NCBI RefSeq assembly: GCF_000953825.1
Contig: NZ_BBUL01000094.1
Location: forward strand, 62,001-126,000
Origin: Cellvibrio sp. OA-2007
Lineage (GTDB): Bacteria > Pseudomonadota > Gammaproteobacteria > Pseudomonadales > Cellvibrionaceae
Length of the DNA stretch: 64,000 nucleotides
Direction: 5' to 3'
Below, one piece after another: positions 9,196 to 18,678 of this stretch (position 1 is its first letter; each line of letters opens with the position of its first letter). A program made the translations under genes and the position numbers. The notes beneath the pieces were generated by a model. The model was not told where the DNA came from. It worked only from the letters and a program-made list of their open reading frames with translations, and did no database searches.

Positions 9196-9804
9196 TTAGC
9201 GAATATTCGCTTTAAGCGCGGCAGTGGCTTCGCGAATATTGTCTTTGCGCAGTGCATCACTTATCGCTCTATGCTCATTAACACAATCCACTGGCTTGGT
9301 GATACGTTTGTAGTTCATCCGCATGCGCAAAATGATAGGTTGCCACAAGTTAACCAGTTCCTCACCGCCCGCTTTCATCACCAGATAGCGATGAAAGTCC
9401 ATGTCAGCCTTTGTCACTTCTGTGTAATCTTCGTTATCAAATGCATCTTGGAGGCGATCCAGAATTGCATCAATTTCGGCAAAATCTGCCTCCTGCAACT
9501 TGCCTTTCAAGCTTTTTACTGCATGAAGCTCAATCTTGGTGCGGATGTCGATCATCAGCTCCTGCAGTTCTGGTGAGAGCACGCTATTCACCGACACACC
9601 GCAATTATTTTTGGCGACCAATAAACCTTCTTTGGTGAGTTGCAGCAATACATCGCGAACCGGGCCGCGTGAGACACCAAAGCGCTCCGCTAGCGCGACT
9701 TCATTTAATTTAGCATTGGGCGGCATATCGCCAGCAATAATGTCTGATCTGATTTGATCCGCAATTTGATCCCGAACCGGAATGATTTTTTTTGTTTCTT
9801 TCAT
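9196..9804 (-). CDS. GntR-family (FCD/FadR subfamily) transcriptional regulator, probable AHG-catabolism repressor
   Basis: A 202-residue regulator. A winged-helix DNA-binding domain (about 9-72: QIADQIRSDII, LNEVALAERFGVSRGPVRDVL) precedes an FCD effector domain (about 85-200). ATG 9804 is chosen over a TTG at 9825 because it is the first ATG with an upstream AAGG. FCD metal ligands D and H of DMDFHRYL and H of NEHRAI are visible, but the usual last His reads Asn (ALKANIR), so metal binding may be altered. The gene follows the AHG catabolic genes, and FCD regulators usually sense sugar acids, so an AHG-pathway acid is the likely effector. It is the best local candidate for the TGTYAACA sites, though this is unproven. 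Confidence 0.85.
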   Translation of the reverse strand: MKETKKIIPVRDQIADQIRSDIIAGDMPPNAKLNEVALAERFGVSRGPVRDVLLQLTKEGLLVAKNNCGVSVNSVLSPELQELMIDIRTKIELHAVKSLKGKLQEADFAEIDAILDRLQDAFDNEDYTEVTKADMDFHRYLVMKAGGEELVNLWQPIILRMRMNYKRITKPVDCVNEHRAISDALRKDNIREATAALKANIR

Positions 9805-9894
9805 GATTTGGGTGACCTTTCGCAAATAGCCTTATTGGATAGTGATATAAGGCTAAGCTATTTGCAGACATTAGACAATAATCTGAACAAATAA

Positions 9895-9943
9895 CAATGG
9901 GTAGATATGACCATTTGTTTCCAAAAAGCACATCTACCCATTG
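9895..9943 (-). terminator. 12-bp inverted repeat between the dehydrogenase operon and GntR
   Basis: The arms CAATGGGTAGAT (9895-9906) and ATCTACCCATTG (9932-9943) are perfectly complementary with a 25-base loop. On the minus strand it follows the aldehyde dehydrogenase stop (9975) and precedes GntR. Only a weak T-rich tail follows, so it may be a partial terminator or mRNA-stability hairpin that lowers GntR expression relative to the catabolic genes. Confidence 0.45.
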
Positions 9944-9974
9944 AGCCCGGCCATTATATACGGCAGGTTAACGA

Positions 9975-11420
9975 CTAGTATTTCTCACTTAAATAAACTG
10001 TTTTCTTTTCCAAATATTGTTCCAAACCATACTTGCCATCTTCGCCGCCAGCACCGCTCATCTTCCAACCATTATGGAAACCCTGATGCTGCTCGCCAAT
10101 GCCGCGATTGACATAGACCTCACCTACTTCCATTTCTGCAATAGAACGATGGATATAATTCAGGCTCTGGGTAAATAAATAGGCCGACAGACCATATTCA
10201 CTGTCATTGGTGTAAGCGATGGCCTCATCGATACTGCTGATTTTCACGATTGGTAATATGGGGCCAAAGGTTTCTTCATGAACCAAAACATTATCTTGTT
10301 TAACATTAACCAGAACCGTAGGCTCGTACCAATTGCCCTGCTCAAAACCGGGCACTACCGCAGGTTTACCGCCACAGGCTAATTCCGCCCCCTGCGCCAA
10401 ACCCTGTTTTACCAAGCCATCAATCTGCTCGATTTCACGGCGATTAACCTTGGGGCCCATTTGCGTTGCAGGGTTCATTGGGTCGCCCACCACCAAGGCC
10501 TTCACCTTGGGTACAAACTTGGCGACAAACGCGTCGTATACCTTTTCATGCACATAGAGACGCTCGGCACAGGTACAAACTTGTCCGCAGTTGGCAAAAC
10601 GCGCCCAGAGCGCCTCTTCAGCGGCCAATTCCAGATCTGCATCTTCCATCACGATAAAGGGGGCTTTTCCGCCCAACTCCAACATGACAGGGGTTAAATG
10701 CTGCGCACTGGCCTTGTAAATGATTTGTCCGGCACGAGTACTACCAGTCATGGTAATTAAACGGGTGATGGGGCTTTCACATAGGTGCTGCCCTACTACC
10801 GAACCAGAGCCATTCACAATATTTAATACACCAGCAGGAATGCCGACATCATTGGCAATACGACCCAGCTCCAATGTTGTTAAAGGCGTTTCCTGAGTCG
10901 GCTTAATAACAATGGTGTTGCCTGTTATTAACGCAGGGCCAATTTTGCGGCCTGCCAATGCCAGTGGAAAATTCCAGGCAGTAATCGCCACCACAACACC
11001 GCGCGGCACTTTGTGGATATAAATTTTTTCATTGGGTTTATCGGAAGGCAAAATATCGCCTTCAATGGTGAGTGCATTGTCGCAGGCGTATTCAATAAAT
11101 GTGGCCGTTGCAGTTACTTCACCGCGCGCCACATCGAGCAACTTGCCCTGCTCTTGCACCAACATAGTGGCAAGCAATTCAGTTTCATTGCGAATGGCCT
11201 GTGCAAACTTACGTAGCAATGTTGCACGCGCACGCGCCGTAAGGGCAGCCCACGGCTTTTGTGCTGCCTGCGCAGCCTCTAATGCGTCTTGTGCATCTTC
11301 TTTGCAGCCTTCCGGGATACGGCCAATTTCAGCACCCGTGCTTGGGCTGTAAACAACAATATGCCCAGCGGCTTTTGATGGCACATATTGGCCATTAATA
11401 AAATTGAGATCATTTTTCAT
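9975..11420 (-). CDS. NAD(P)+ aldehyde dehydrogenase, probable 3,6-anhydro-L-galactose dehydrogenase
   Basis: A 481-residue aldehyde dehydrogenase related to lactaldehyde/succinate-semialdehyde dehydrogenases. Catalytic residues are visible: E248 in LELGGK and C282 in NCGQVC, with the TGSTRAGQ cofactor region before them. Strong GGGGAG lies 8 bases before the ATG. In agar degraders an enzyme of this family oxidises 3,6-anhydro-L-galactose to 3,6-anhydrogalactonate, the first committed step of the AHG pathway. The neighbours (cycloisomerase, Zn-dehydrogenase, SDR) are the rest of that route, so the assignment rests on context plus family. It starts 6 bases after the SDR stop and is translated from the same operon. 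Confidence 0.87.
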   Translation of the reverse strand: MKNDLNFINGQYVPSKAAGHIVVYSPSTGAEIGRIPEGCKEDAQDALEAAQAAQKPWAALTARARATLLRKFAQAIRNETELLATMLVQEQGKLLDVARGEVTATATFIEYACDNALTIEGDILPSDKPNEKIYIHKVPRGVVVAITAWNFPLALAGRKIGPALITGNTIVIKPTQETPLTTLELGRIANDVGIPAGVLNIVNGSGSVVGQHLCESPITRLITMTGSTRAGQIIYKASAQHLTPVMLELGGKAPFIVMEDADLELAAEEALWARFANCGQVCTCAERLYVHEKVYDAFVAKFVPKVKALVVGDPMNPATQMGPKVNRREIEQIDGLVKQGLAQGAELACGGKPAVVPGFEQGNWYEPTVLVNVKQDNVLVHEETFGPILPIVKISSIDEAIAYTNDSEYGLSAYLFTQSLNYIHRSIAEMEVGEVYVNRGIGEQHQGFHNGWKMSGAGGEDGKYGLEQYLEKKTVYLSEKY

Positions 11421-11425
11421 CGTGT

Positions 11426-12190
11426 TTATCTCCCCATCCAGCCGCCGTCAACCAACACGGTGCTGCCGTTCATATAGTTAGATGCGCTTGATGCCAAAAA
11501 GACAACCGGACCTTTAAAGTCTTCCGGCGTGCCCCAGCGGCCTTGCGGAATACGACTAAGAATAGACGCAGAACGATCTTTGTCATTGCGCAAGGCTTCA
11601 GTGTTATCGGTAGAGATATAACCGGGCGCAATGGCGTTCACATTAATCCCGTGCGATGCCCACTCATTCGACAGCGCCATCACCAACTGGCCTAAAGCAC
11701 CTTTACTTGCGGCATAGCCAGGCACAGTCACGCCACCTTGATAGGTTAACAATGAAGCGGTGAAAATAATTTTTCCGCTTTTGCGCGCAAGCATGGTTTT
11801 ACCAATTTCACGGCTCAAAATAAATTGTGAATTCAGGTTTACATTAATCACCTGATCCCAGTATTCATCGCTGTGTTCGGCCGCAGGTGCACGCAAAATT
11901 GTACCGGCGTTATTGACCAGAATATCAATCACCGGATGCTCTGCTTTTACTTTTTCAATAAAGGCATAAAGACTGTCGCGATTAGCAAAATCACATTGAT
12001 AAGCACTGAATTTTTTTCCGGTAGCCGTTACCGCTTTTTCAATCTCTGAGCCTTGCAACTCCAGTGATGCCGAGACACCAATAATATCTGCACCCGCTTC
12101 TGCCAGGGCCACCGCCATTGCTTTACCAATACCGCGTTTGCAGCCAGTGACCAAAGCGACTTTACCGTTTAAGCTAAATTGTTCCAACAT
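11426..12190 (-). CDS. SDR oxidoreductase, probable 2,5-diketo-3-deoxy-L-galactonate reductase
   Basis: A 254-residue short-chain dehydrogenase similar to KduD/gluconate-5-dehydrogenase-type enzymes. It has TGCKRGIG (cofactor loop), NNAGT and the catalytic YAASK, and a C-terminal VDGGW motif. The start at 12190 ([16 protein letters not shown]) fits family N-termini and leaves an 8-base gap after the preceding stop; a further in-frame start at 12211 would overlap. In the described AHG pathway an SDR reduces the 5-keto intermediate with inversion, giving 2-keto-3-deoxy-D-gluconate. Together with the Zn-dehydrogenase it would epimerise C5 by oxidation and reduction. Confidence 0.82.
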   Translation of the reverse strand: MLEQFSLNGKVALVTGCKRGIGKAMAVALAEAGADIIGVSASLELQGSEIEKAVTATGKKFSAYQCDFANRDSLYAFIEKVKAEHPVIDILVNNAGTILRAPAAEHSDEYWDQVINVNLNSQFILSREIGKTMLARKSGKIIFTASLLTYQGGVTVPGYAASKGALGQLVMALSNEWASHGINVNAIAPGYISTDNTEALRNDKDRSASILSRIPQGRWGTPEDFKGPVVFLASSASNYMNGSTVLVDGGWMGR

Positions 12191-12198
12191 AATCGTGA

Positions 12199-13218
12199 TT
12201 ACTCCGCGCAAGACACAAGGGCTTTCATACCAGCAGGATTGTTATCCATGCTCGCAAAAGCGCTGCCAATGTTGTTCAAGCTAGATACCGAACTAATGAA
12301 TGGCTCCAGCTTGACTTTACCGGATGCAACCAATTCAATGGCCATATCAAAATCAGCCGCCTCGTAAACGCGTGCGCCCACTAACTCAAGTTCTTTCCAG
12401 AAGAATTGGAACAGATCCACTTCAGGCTTTTGCGAGTGAATCGCCACCATACAAATACGACCGCGCACAGAGGCAATCTTGGTCATAGCTTCAATCGCCG
12501 CTTTCACACCAGACACTTCAAACACAACATCTGCGCCCTTGCCGTTGGTCCACTCTTTGACTGCTGCATCTAAATCTTGCTCAAGCGGATTAACGGTTTT
12601 AATACCATTTTTCTGGGCAAATTCATTGCGCACCTGATTCACTTCCGAAATCATGACCTCAGCGCCAACACTTTTTGCCACCAGTGCAACCAACTGACCA
12701 ATGGGGCCGCCACCAATAACAACTGCTTTTTCACCAGCCTTTAAACGCGCACGGGAAATATCGTGCACCGCTACAGAAAGTGGCTCAATCAGCGCGCCTT
12801 GTTTTAAGTCGATATTCTCAGGCAGTTTGTGCAAAGTGCGCGCTTTTACAGTCCATGAATTTTGGAAAGCGCCTGGGCTATCGATACCCATAAATTTTAA
12901 TTTGTGGCACACATGGCTGTGGCCTGCAGTGCACGCAGGGCACTCGCCACAATAATCGAGCGGGCGCACCACAACGCGATCGCCAATAGCAAAACCTTTT
13001 ACATTGGCTCCCATCTCAACAATGGTGCCCGACATTTCATGGCCGATAATTTGCGGCGGTGCAACGCGCTGATCCATAACACCGTGATAAATGTGCATGT
13101 CTGTTCCACAAATACCTACAAACCCTACTTGCAAACGCACTTCATCCGCAGCAGGAGCAACCATTTGACCTTCAACAACCTGAAAGCCTTTATTACCAAC
13201 ATATTGAGCAGCTAACAT
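12199..13218 (-). CDS. Zinc-dependent medium-chain dehydrogenase, probable 2-keto-3-deoxy-L-galactonate 5-dehydrogenase
   Basis: A 339-residue MDR-family dehydrogenase. The catalytic zinc ligands appear as C37 (GICGTD) and H60/E61 (GHE). A structural-zinc lobe has C90, C93, C96 and C104. The Rossmann motif GGGPIG starts near 168. It resembles L-threonine, sorbitol and L-idonate dehydrogenases. Position between cycloisomerase and SDR matches the enzyme that oxidises C5 of 2-keto-3-deoxy-L-galactonate in agar degraders. GGGGA lies upstream of the ATG. Other polyol substrates cannot be excluded from sequence alone. Confidence 0.83.
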   Translation of the reverse strand: MLAAQYVGNKGFQVVEGQMVAPAADEVRLQVGFVGICGTDMHIYHGVMDQRVAPPQIIGHEMSGTIVEMGANVKGFAIGDRVVVRPLDYCGECPACTAGHSHVCHKLKFMGIDSPGAFQNSWTVKARTLHKLPENIDLKQGALIEPLSVAVHDISRARLKAGEKAVVIGGGPIGQLVALVAKSVGAEVMISEVNQVRNEFAQKNGIKTVNPLEQDLDAAVKEWTNGKGADVVFEVSGVKAAIEAMTKIASVRGRICMVAIHSQKPEVDLFQFFWKELELVGARVYEAADFDMAIELVASGKVKLEPFISSVSSLNNIGSAFASMDNNPAGMKALVSCAE

Positions 13219-13231
13219 AATTTCGATCCCC

Positions 13232-14371
13232 TCAGGATTGTTTGATTAAATGTGGACGTAGTAATTTTTCATCAAATGTCACACCGGTTCCCGGCTCATC
13301 GGAAGCAACCGCAAGACCATCGGCGATCACAATTGGACGCGTGGTGTAAGCATCTATAGGAAAGGAGTGAACTTCGAGATATCCCGCATGTGGCTGGGAA
13401 GACATCAGCGACACATGCAACTCATGCATACCGTGACTGCAAACAGGCAAGTTGTGTGCGTAGGCTAGCTCGGCGACTTTTAACCACCCGGTGATGCCAC
13501 CAATATTGGATGCATCTGGCTGCAAGAAACCTAATTTGGCTTGTCTGATGGCATAGGTAAATTCATGAATGGTGTGCAGGTTTTCACCCATCGCCAAAGC
13601 GATGTTAATGCTGTCCGCAATGCGGGCATAACCTTCATAGTCATCGGGAATGGTTGGCTCTTCAAACCAGGTGATATCGTACTGCTCTATCGCCCGGCCA
13701 AAACGAATAGCTTTTTCAACGGTCATTGAGTAATTGGCATCGACCATAAAGGTGGTGTGTTTACCAATTAATTCGCGCACCGCAGCAACGCGCGCAACAT
13801 CTTCTTTGTAATTGTCTTTACCGACTTTAATTTTTACCGCGTTAAAACCGCGATCCAAATAACTATCGATATTCTTCAACAGTTTTTGTTCGCTGAAATT
13901 CAAATCAATACCGCCCGCATAGCAACGGGTTTTATTACTCGCGGCGCCCGCCAATTTCCACAACGGTAAATTCAGACGCTTGCAGCGAATATCCCACAGG
14001 GCGATATCGACCGCAGAAATAGCGAAACTAACCAAACCGCCGCGACCCACATAGTGCAGGTGCCAACCCAAATCTTCCCAAATTGCATGAATATCCGATG
14101 CATCACGACCAATCAGCATTGGCTTTAGCTCATCATCCAAAAGTGAGTAAATGGCGCGTCCGCCCTTGCCGCCGGTATAGGTGTAACCAACACCTTCGGT
14201 GCCATCCTGACAATAGATGCGGCACACCAGCAATTCAAAACAGGTGTGATCGCCGTGTTTTGCATCGGATAACACCTCGGCCAATGGCACTTGGTAGTAT
14301 TCAACTTTGACGGCTTTGATATGTGTTGCAGAGAGTTCGTTGTGACTCACGCAAGAAATTGTATTTAGCAT
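13232..14371 (-). CDS. Enolase-superfamily 3,6-anhydro-L-galactonate cycloisomerase
   Basis: A 379-residue mandelate-racemase-type enolase-superfamily enzyme. Visible active-site residues are K180-x-K182 (KIKVG), metal ligands D211 (VDANY), E237 (FEEP) and E263 (GENLHT), and H313 (SHGMHELH). The GENLHT and SHGMHE signatures and the setting match the AHG-acid cycloisomerases of agarolytic Vibrio and Pseudoalteromonas, which open the anhydro ring to give 2-keto-3-deoxy-galactonate. ATG 14371 has GGGATAGG before it. An in-frame ATG at 14389 has no ribosome site and would abut the operator at 14396-14407. First gene of the AHG dehydrogenase operon. Confidence 0.88.
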   Translation of the reverse strand: MLNTISCVSHNELSATHIKAVKVEYYQVPLAEVLSDAKHGDHTCFELLVCRIYCQDGTEGVGYTYTGGKGGRAIYSLLDDELKPMLIGRDASDIHAIWEDLGWHLHYVGRGGLVSFAISAVDIALWDIRCKRLNLPLWKLAGAASNKTRCYAGGIDLNFSEQKLLKNIDSYLDRGFNAVKIKVGKDNYKEDVARVAAVRELIGKHTTFMVDANYSMTVEKAIRFGRAIEQYDITWFEEPTIPDDYEGYARIADSINIALAMGENLHTIHEFTYAIRQAKLGFLQPDASNIGGITGWLKVAELAYAHNLPVCSHGMHELHVSLMSSQPHAGYLEVHSFPIDAYTTRPIVIADGLAVASDEPGTGVTFDEKLLRPHLIKQS

Positions 14372-14395
14372 AGACCTATCCCGATGCATTTGTTT

Positions 14396-14407
14396 ATTGT
14401 TAACAAT
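14396..14407. promoter_or_regulatory. Perfect 12-bp palindrome ATTGTTAACAAT upstream of the cycloisomerase
   Basis: The cleanest copy of the window-wide operator-like motif, 25 bases before the chosen start codon. Its position over the promoter or 5' leader of the AHG operon suggests repression, probably by the co-located GntR protein (inference). Confidence 0.6.
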
Positions 14408-14612
14408 CTACACTCAGGATAAACACTTGTAAAGGAGAAAAGTCTGATAATTTCAAAAGTGGGATACGGAAATGCAATAACGATAAAAAAGCACTAAAGC
14501 GCGAGGTAATACTTACCAATACGGCCAGATGGCGGCACTTTTTGCCTACATCTGGCGAGCGATAAGAGACTAAACAGAAGAGATAAAACAGCGGCGATCA
14601 ATAACCAGGGTT

Positions 14613-16190
14613 TTATTTGACGGCGACAAGTTGACTCTCGATTTCCTCCAAACTTTTCCCTTTGGTTTCCGGCACCATTTTTAGAACAAAAATAGCACCC
14701 AACACGCAAAAGCAGGTATAGATCAAAAATGTGACCGCAACACCCTGAGCCTCTATCTGCCACGGGAACAATGTAGGCACCAATACGCCACCAAAGAGTG
14801 TACAGACCAGCGCACAAGCAGGAATGGCAACACCCCTGATGCGCGTAGGAAATATTTCGGAAAACAAAATCCACATGACTGGGCCTAAGGAAAAGTTAAA
14901 TGCCGCCACAAAACTAATTAATCCAATAAACACCAGCACTCCCTGCATATGCGCAGCCGTATTCAGCAAATCAACCTGCAATGAACCCAGCGCTGCAGAC
15001 CCTAAATGGGTCACTAATGCCCGTTTAAATTCCAGATCACTGGCATACTCAACCCCAAACATAGGAGCCAATAGTGACGTATCAATCCGATCAGCGAAGG
15101 CTGCGACAGATTCTGCGCTCAACATATAAGTCGCACCTGCAAAACAATAAGCCACCACACCCATGCTCACAGCAGCCCAGACCGAACCCCAAAGCAAAAT
15201 AGGACGGCGCCCCATGCGATCAATCATCACCAGCGCCAGGAAGGTAAAAAATAACCCTATAGCACCAACCCATACGGTTTGCTGGAAAGCGCTGGCATCG
15301 CCCCCACCCACCTGCGAAAAAATAAATGGCATATAACCTAAAACAGCATTCATACCGCATAGAGATTGCAACATGGCCGCACCAGCACCAATAAAAAGCG
15401 CGATACGCAACCTGGATTTAAACAACAAACCCAACTGCTCACTTACACTCAGCGAATGCTCAGCACCTTTTAAGTTGTCACAAATCTGATTAAATTGCTG
15501 GGCAACCATCTCAGCAGGTGCAATTTTGGCAATTACCGCTTCCGCCTTATGCTTCTTACCATTCATCACCAACCAACGCGGGCTCTCCGGAATAAAAAAG
15601 AGCAATAAAAACCAGACCAACGCAGGCAAAATTTCTAACCCTAACATCCAACGCCAACTGGTTAACTCGGTTAAACCAATCCAATTTGCCCAAGCGGGCT
15701 GCGAACTAATTACGGTCACTATGTAGAAATTTAATAGCTGCGCGATAAAAATCCCCACCACAATATTCATTTGATTCAGTCCCACCAACTTGCCACGCAA
15801 GTCTGGCGGGGCAATCTCACCAATGTACATTGATGCCAGCGTGAGCGATGCAAAAGCTAAACCGCCCAAAAAGCGCGCAGCAAAAAGCGTCTCAAAACTA
15901 ACGGCAAATGCCGACCCCAACGCGGAAATTAAATACAACGCAGCAATGACTAATAAGGTGTTTTTCCGCCCAAAGCGCTCACAAAAATAACCCGCGCATA
16001 GCAACGCAACAATTGACCCCAACCCCGTAGCACCACCGACAATGGCACCCACTTGAAAGGCCGTTAAACTAAATTCAGCAATAATGTATTTAATGGTGCC
16101 GGAGATCAGGGCTATATCCAGGCCAAATACAAATCCACCCAGAGCCACAATAAAGGAAAAGAAAAATGCGTTTCTATTTGCTCTCTGCAT
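14613..16190 (-). CDS. MFS sugar porter (sugar:H+ symporter family)
   Basis: A 525-residue, 12-helix major-facilitator transporter with sugar-porter signatures: GLDIALISG in helix 1, PESPRW after helix 6, DRMGRRP, and PETKGKSLEEIE after helix 12. The length exceeds that of XylE-type porters because of a large insertion near residues 355-420. It lies in the inner membrane. Placed upstream of and collinear with AHG catabolism, it probably imports AHG, galactose or neoagarobiose. Because GH117 at 62387 lacks a signal peptide, a disaccharide such as neoagarobiose must cross the inner membrane, and this porter is the only inner-membrane sugar carrier seen here. Confidence 0.9.
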   Translation of the reverse strand: MQRANRNAFFFSFIVALGGFVFGLDIALISGTIKYIIAEFSLTAFQVGAIVGGATGLGSIVALLCAGYFCERFGRKNTLLVIAALYLISALGSAFAVSFETLFAARFLGGLAFASLTLASMYIGEIAPPDLRGKLVGLNQMNIVVGIFIAQLLNFYIVTVISSQPAWANWIGLTELTSWRWMLGLEILPALVWFLLLFFIPESPRWLVMNGKKHKAEAVIAKIAPAEMVAQQFNQICDNLKGAEHSLSVSEQLGLLFKSRLRIALFIGAGAAMLQSLCGMNAVLGYMPFIFSQVGGGDASAFQQTVWVGAIGLFFTFLALVMIDRMGRRPILLWGSVWAAVSMGVVAYCFAGATYMLSAESVAAFADRIDTSLLAPMFGVEYASDLEFKRALVTHLGSAALGSLQVDLLNTAAHMQGVLVFIGLISFVAAFNFSLGPVMWILFSEIFPTRIRGVAIPACALVCTLFGGVLVPTLFPWQIEAQGVAVTFLIYTCFCVLGAIFVLKMVPETKGKSLEEIESQLVAVK

Positions 16191-16384
16191 ATCTAATTAC
16201 CACTCAATAGTTATTATTTGAACTGATCGCCCAGCCCATCAATACCGACAAAACCAAGCCTATTGCAAGGCTATCGCCACCTTTCAATAGAACAACTGCA
16301 ATTACTCTGGTGCATCCAGGGCAGATCTGCAGAACACACACCACTTAAATAGAAACCCTGACTCAAGTGTAACACGCGCCATTT

Positions 16385-16394
16385 TTGTTAACAA
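16385..16394. promoter_or_regulatory. Operator-like TTGTTAACAA upstream of GH86
   Basis: A perfect 10-base palindrome in the divergent region between the MFS porter and GH86 genes. A second GTTAAC site is centred 36 bases downstream, so cooperative binding is possible. Confidence 0.55.
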
Positions 16395-16420
16395 TTAAAT
16401 ATATACATTTATATGGAGTA

Positions 16421-16429
16421 CTGTTAACC
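16421..16429. promoter_or_regulatory. Second operator-like site CTGTTAACC upstream of GH86
   Basis: A GTTAAC core with flanks CT and C, the same variant as at 19619-19627. It lies 55 bases before the GH86 start. Confidence 0.4.
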
Positions 16430-16483
16430 TTCGCAATGCAGCCAATCAGTTGGCCAAATAAACATAACCATTGCAGGTGTGAT

Positions 16484-18625
16484 ATGAAATTCACTCAACT
16501 AATTAGCATCGCAACCTATACCCTTATTTTGGGCGGCTGTGGCGGTGGCGGTGGCGGTGGCGGAACATCAACCCCCCCAGCATCAAGCAAAGCCAGTGTC
16601 AGCCCCACAAAATCGTCCACCGCCGTTAGCAGTTTAGTCGCAAGTAGCAGCACTAGCCTGTCGAGCACACCGAACAGCTCAGTCGCTTCAACTGACAGCA
16701 GACCGAAAATCAGTTTCAATAGAGACATCAAACATATTGTTGGCGGTATCGACAGCTTTGACCGGCGCAAATTCATCACCATTCACTCGTCCAATACCGA
16801 AGCCGATTGGTTTGGTTCAAACGCCCAAAGTTTGGGAGCCCCCAACGCCTCACCTGACCTGATTACCGAAGTCATGGACGGCTATGATGTGTATTTCGGC
16901 CGCGATACCGGCGGCATTACCTGGCAACTCGGTGAACTCAATCAAGACCCCGCTCGCCCGGGTTTTGTCAGCGAGAGTCACGCACAAACCAAAGGTGGCG
17001 ACGCACGCTGGGTGTATAGCAACAATGCCAACAGCACCAAAATTCGTCAGTTTGAAAACCGGCTAACGGATATGATTATAGGGGCACAGCAACACCCCTT
17101 CTGGCCAGATGGCAAAACTACCCGCAAAGGCTGGGCACTCTCACAGACCGATACCCCAAGTGAACCTTTTGGAACTGCCACTGGCCACTACATGGGGCAG
17201 TATCTCGCGAAATACTTTAATAAAGGCGCAGGCGATTTATATGGTCAACCTAAGCCGCTCTATGTTGAGGTTATGAATGAACCTCTTTATGACCTGGTGG
17301 ATGCTAGTGCATCACCAGTGCCAGTAGAAAAAGTATTCCAGTTTCACAACACAGTGGCGGCAGAAATTCGAAAGACCAATAGCGATGTTTTAATTGGCGG
17401 CTACACAGTGGCCTTTCCCGATTACGATAAAAATGACTTTCAACAATGGCTAAACCGCGACAAAGTTTTTATTGATCTGGCCGGTGCCAATATGGACTTT
17501 TACTCAATCCATCTCTATGACTTTCCGGCGCACAATAATCGCGAGAAATATCGTCGCGGCAGCAACGTCGAGGCAACCCTCGATCTGCTCGAGCAATATG
17601 ACACGATTAAATTTGGCAAGATCAAGCCCTTAGTGATATCGGAATATGGCGCCAGCATTCACTCCATGTTTTCTGATCCCTGGACCCCACAGCGCGACGG
17701 ATTACGCCTGATTGCATTTAACGGTCTATTGATGAGTTTTCTTGAACGCCCCAACAATATTGCTAAAACGATTCCGTTTCTGCCGATAAAAGCCGAATGG
17801 GGCCGCGTTAATGGCATACCCTACAATGACCGCCTTATGCGTCAACGTAAAGAGGCACCCGGCGAAACTGGTGACGAATGGGTTTTCACTGACATGATCA
17901 AGTTTTATCAATTGTGGTCAGACGTAAAAGGAACACGTATTGATATTACCTCTAGCGATCCCGATCTGGTCGTCAATGCTTATGCCGACAATAAGCGGGT
18001 GTATCTCATCATTAACAATTTGGAATTTAACGCGCAAGAATTCACACTGAATGATTATTCATTAAATAATCCTGCCTTTGCCAATGCGACGATTAAACAC
18101 TTACATCTGGATAGCCAAAACGCGCCTGTCTTAAGCGAAACGGTTAGCGACAAGTTTCCAGATTCGTTAAGCATTGGTGCTAGTGGCACCATGATCATTT
18201 CCATGAACTATGAAAGTGCAGTAGTAATCGATCAAACTAAAGTTGAACAGAAAACATATGCAACAAATTATTTGCAGGCAATTAAAACCAATAGTCCCCT
18301 TAACTTTGCGATAAACGGCATCACTCCAGCAGCATTTGGAGAAGCCACGTTACGTTTGGGCATAGGCAGGGATCACGGAAAGTCATTGCAGCCTAAAGTG
18401 ATCATTAATGGCACCGAAGTAACTGTGCCAAAAGATTATCGCGGCTATGATCAATATCACCAAGGCAAAGGGCGGGAAAACTTTTTTGGTGTAATTGAGA
18501 TCCCCGTACCCTATTCAACCCTCAAAGCTAACAATCAGATTGAGGTGACCTTTGCAGATGATGGCGGCCACATAAGTTCAGCGGCATTAAGAGCGTTTCA
18601 CTACAGCCGAAACTTCACCCACTAA
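16484..18625 (+). CDS. GH86 beta-agarase/beta-porphyranase lipoprotein
   Basis: A 713-residue GH86 enzyme. ATG 16484 is chosen because it gives a lipoprotein signal (lipobox LGGC, Cys19, then a polyglycine run); an ATG at 16413 would precede a nonsense leader. A Ser/Thr/Ala-rich linker spans about 25-75. The catalytic barrel follows, with acid/base candidate E266 (VMNEPLYD) and nucleophile candidate E387 (VISEYGAS). The C-terminal third is beta-rich, as in other GH86 enzymes. GH86 contains both endo-beta-agarases and beta-porphyranases; sequence alone does not separate them here, but the nearby P450 and sulfatases make porphyran a serious option. It is divergent from the MFS/AHG cluster and shares the operator region. 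Confidence 0.88.
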   Translation: MKFTQLISIATYTLILGGCGGGGGGGGTSTPPASSKASVSPTKSSTAVSSLVASSSTSLSSTPNSSVASTDSRPKISFNRDIKHIVGGIDSFDRRKFITIHSSNTEADWFGSNAQSLGAPNASPDLITEVMDGYDVYFGRDTGGITWQLGELNQDPARPGFVSESHAQTKGGDARWVYSNNANSTKIRQFENRLTDMIIGAQQHPFWPDGKTTRKGWALSQTDTPSEPFGTATGHYMGQYLAKYFNKGAGDLYGQPKPLYVEVMNEPLYDLVDASASPVPVEKVFQFHNTVAAEIRKTNSDVLIGGYTVAFPDYDKNDFQQWLNRDKVFIDLAGANMDFYSIHLYDFPAHNNREKYRRGSNVEATLDLLEQYDTIKFGKIKPLVISEYGASIHSMFSDPWTPQRDGLRLIAFNGLLMSFLERPNNIAKTIPFLPIKAEWGRVNGIPYNDRLMRQRKEAPGETGDEWVFTDMIKFYQLWSDVKGTRIDITSSDPDLVVNAYADNKRVYLIINNLEFNAQEFTLNDYSLNNPAFANATIKHLHLDSQNAPVLSETVSDKFPDSLSIGASGTMIISMNYESAVVIDQTKVEQKTYATNYLQAIKTNSPLNFAINGITPAAFGEATLRLGIGRDHGKSLQPKVIINGTEVTVPKDYRGYDQYHQGKGRENFFGVIEIPVPYSTLKANNQIEVTFADDGGHISSAALRAFHYSRNFTH

Positions 18626-18646
18626 ACATTCTCTGTCGTGCCGTTT

Positions 18647-18678
18647 GCCATACTCACCCGAGTATGGCTTTTTTATTT
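18647..18678 (+). terminator. Terminator after GH86
   Basis: A perfect 9-bp stem GCCATACTC/GAGTATGGC with loop ACCC, followed by a T-rich tail (18669-18680). Confidence 0.88.

Noticed and set aside
12199-13218. Zn-dehydrogenase as threonine dehydrogenase
   Set aside because: Sequence is similar to the broad family, but the gene lies in the middle of the AHG operon without a glycine C-acetyltransferase partner.
14524-14556. Hairpin GCCAGATG/CATCTGGC after the MFS gene as a terminator
   Set aside because: The stem is present, but the loop is 17 bases and no T run follows on the minus strand. Too weak to list as a terminator.
14494-14874. Open frame overlapping the end of the MFS gene
   Set aside because: It overlaps the MFS coding region in another frame, has no domain and no ribosome site, and its region includes a hairpin. 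Treated as a shadow.
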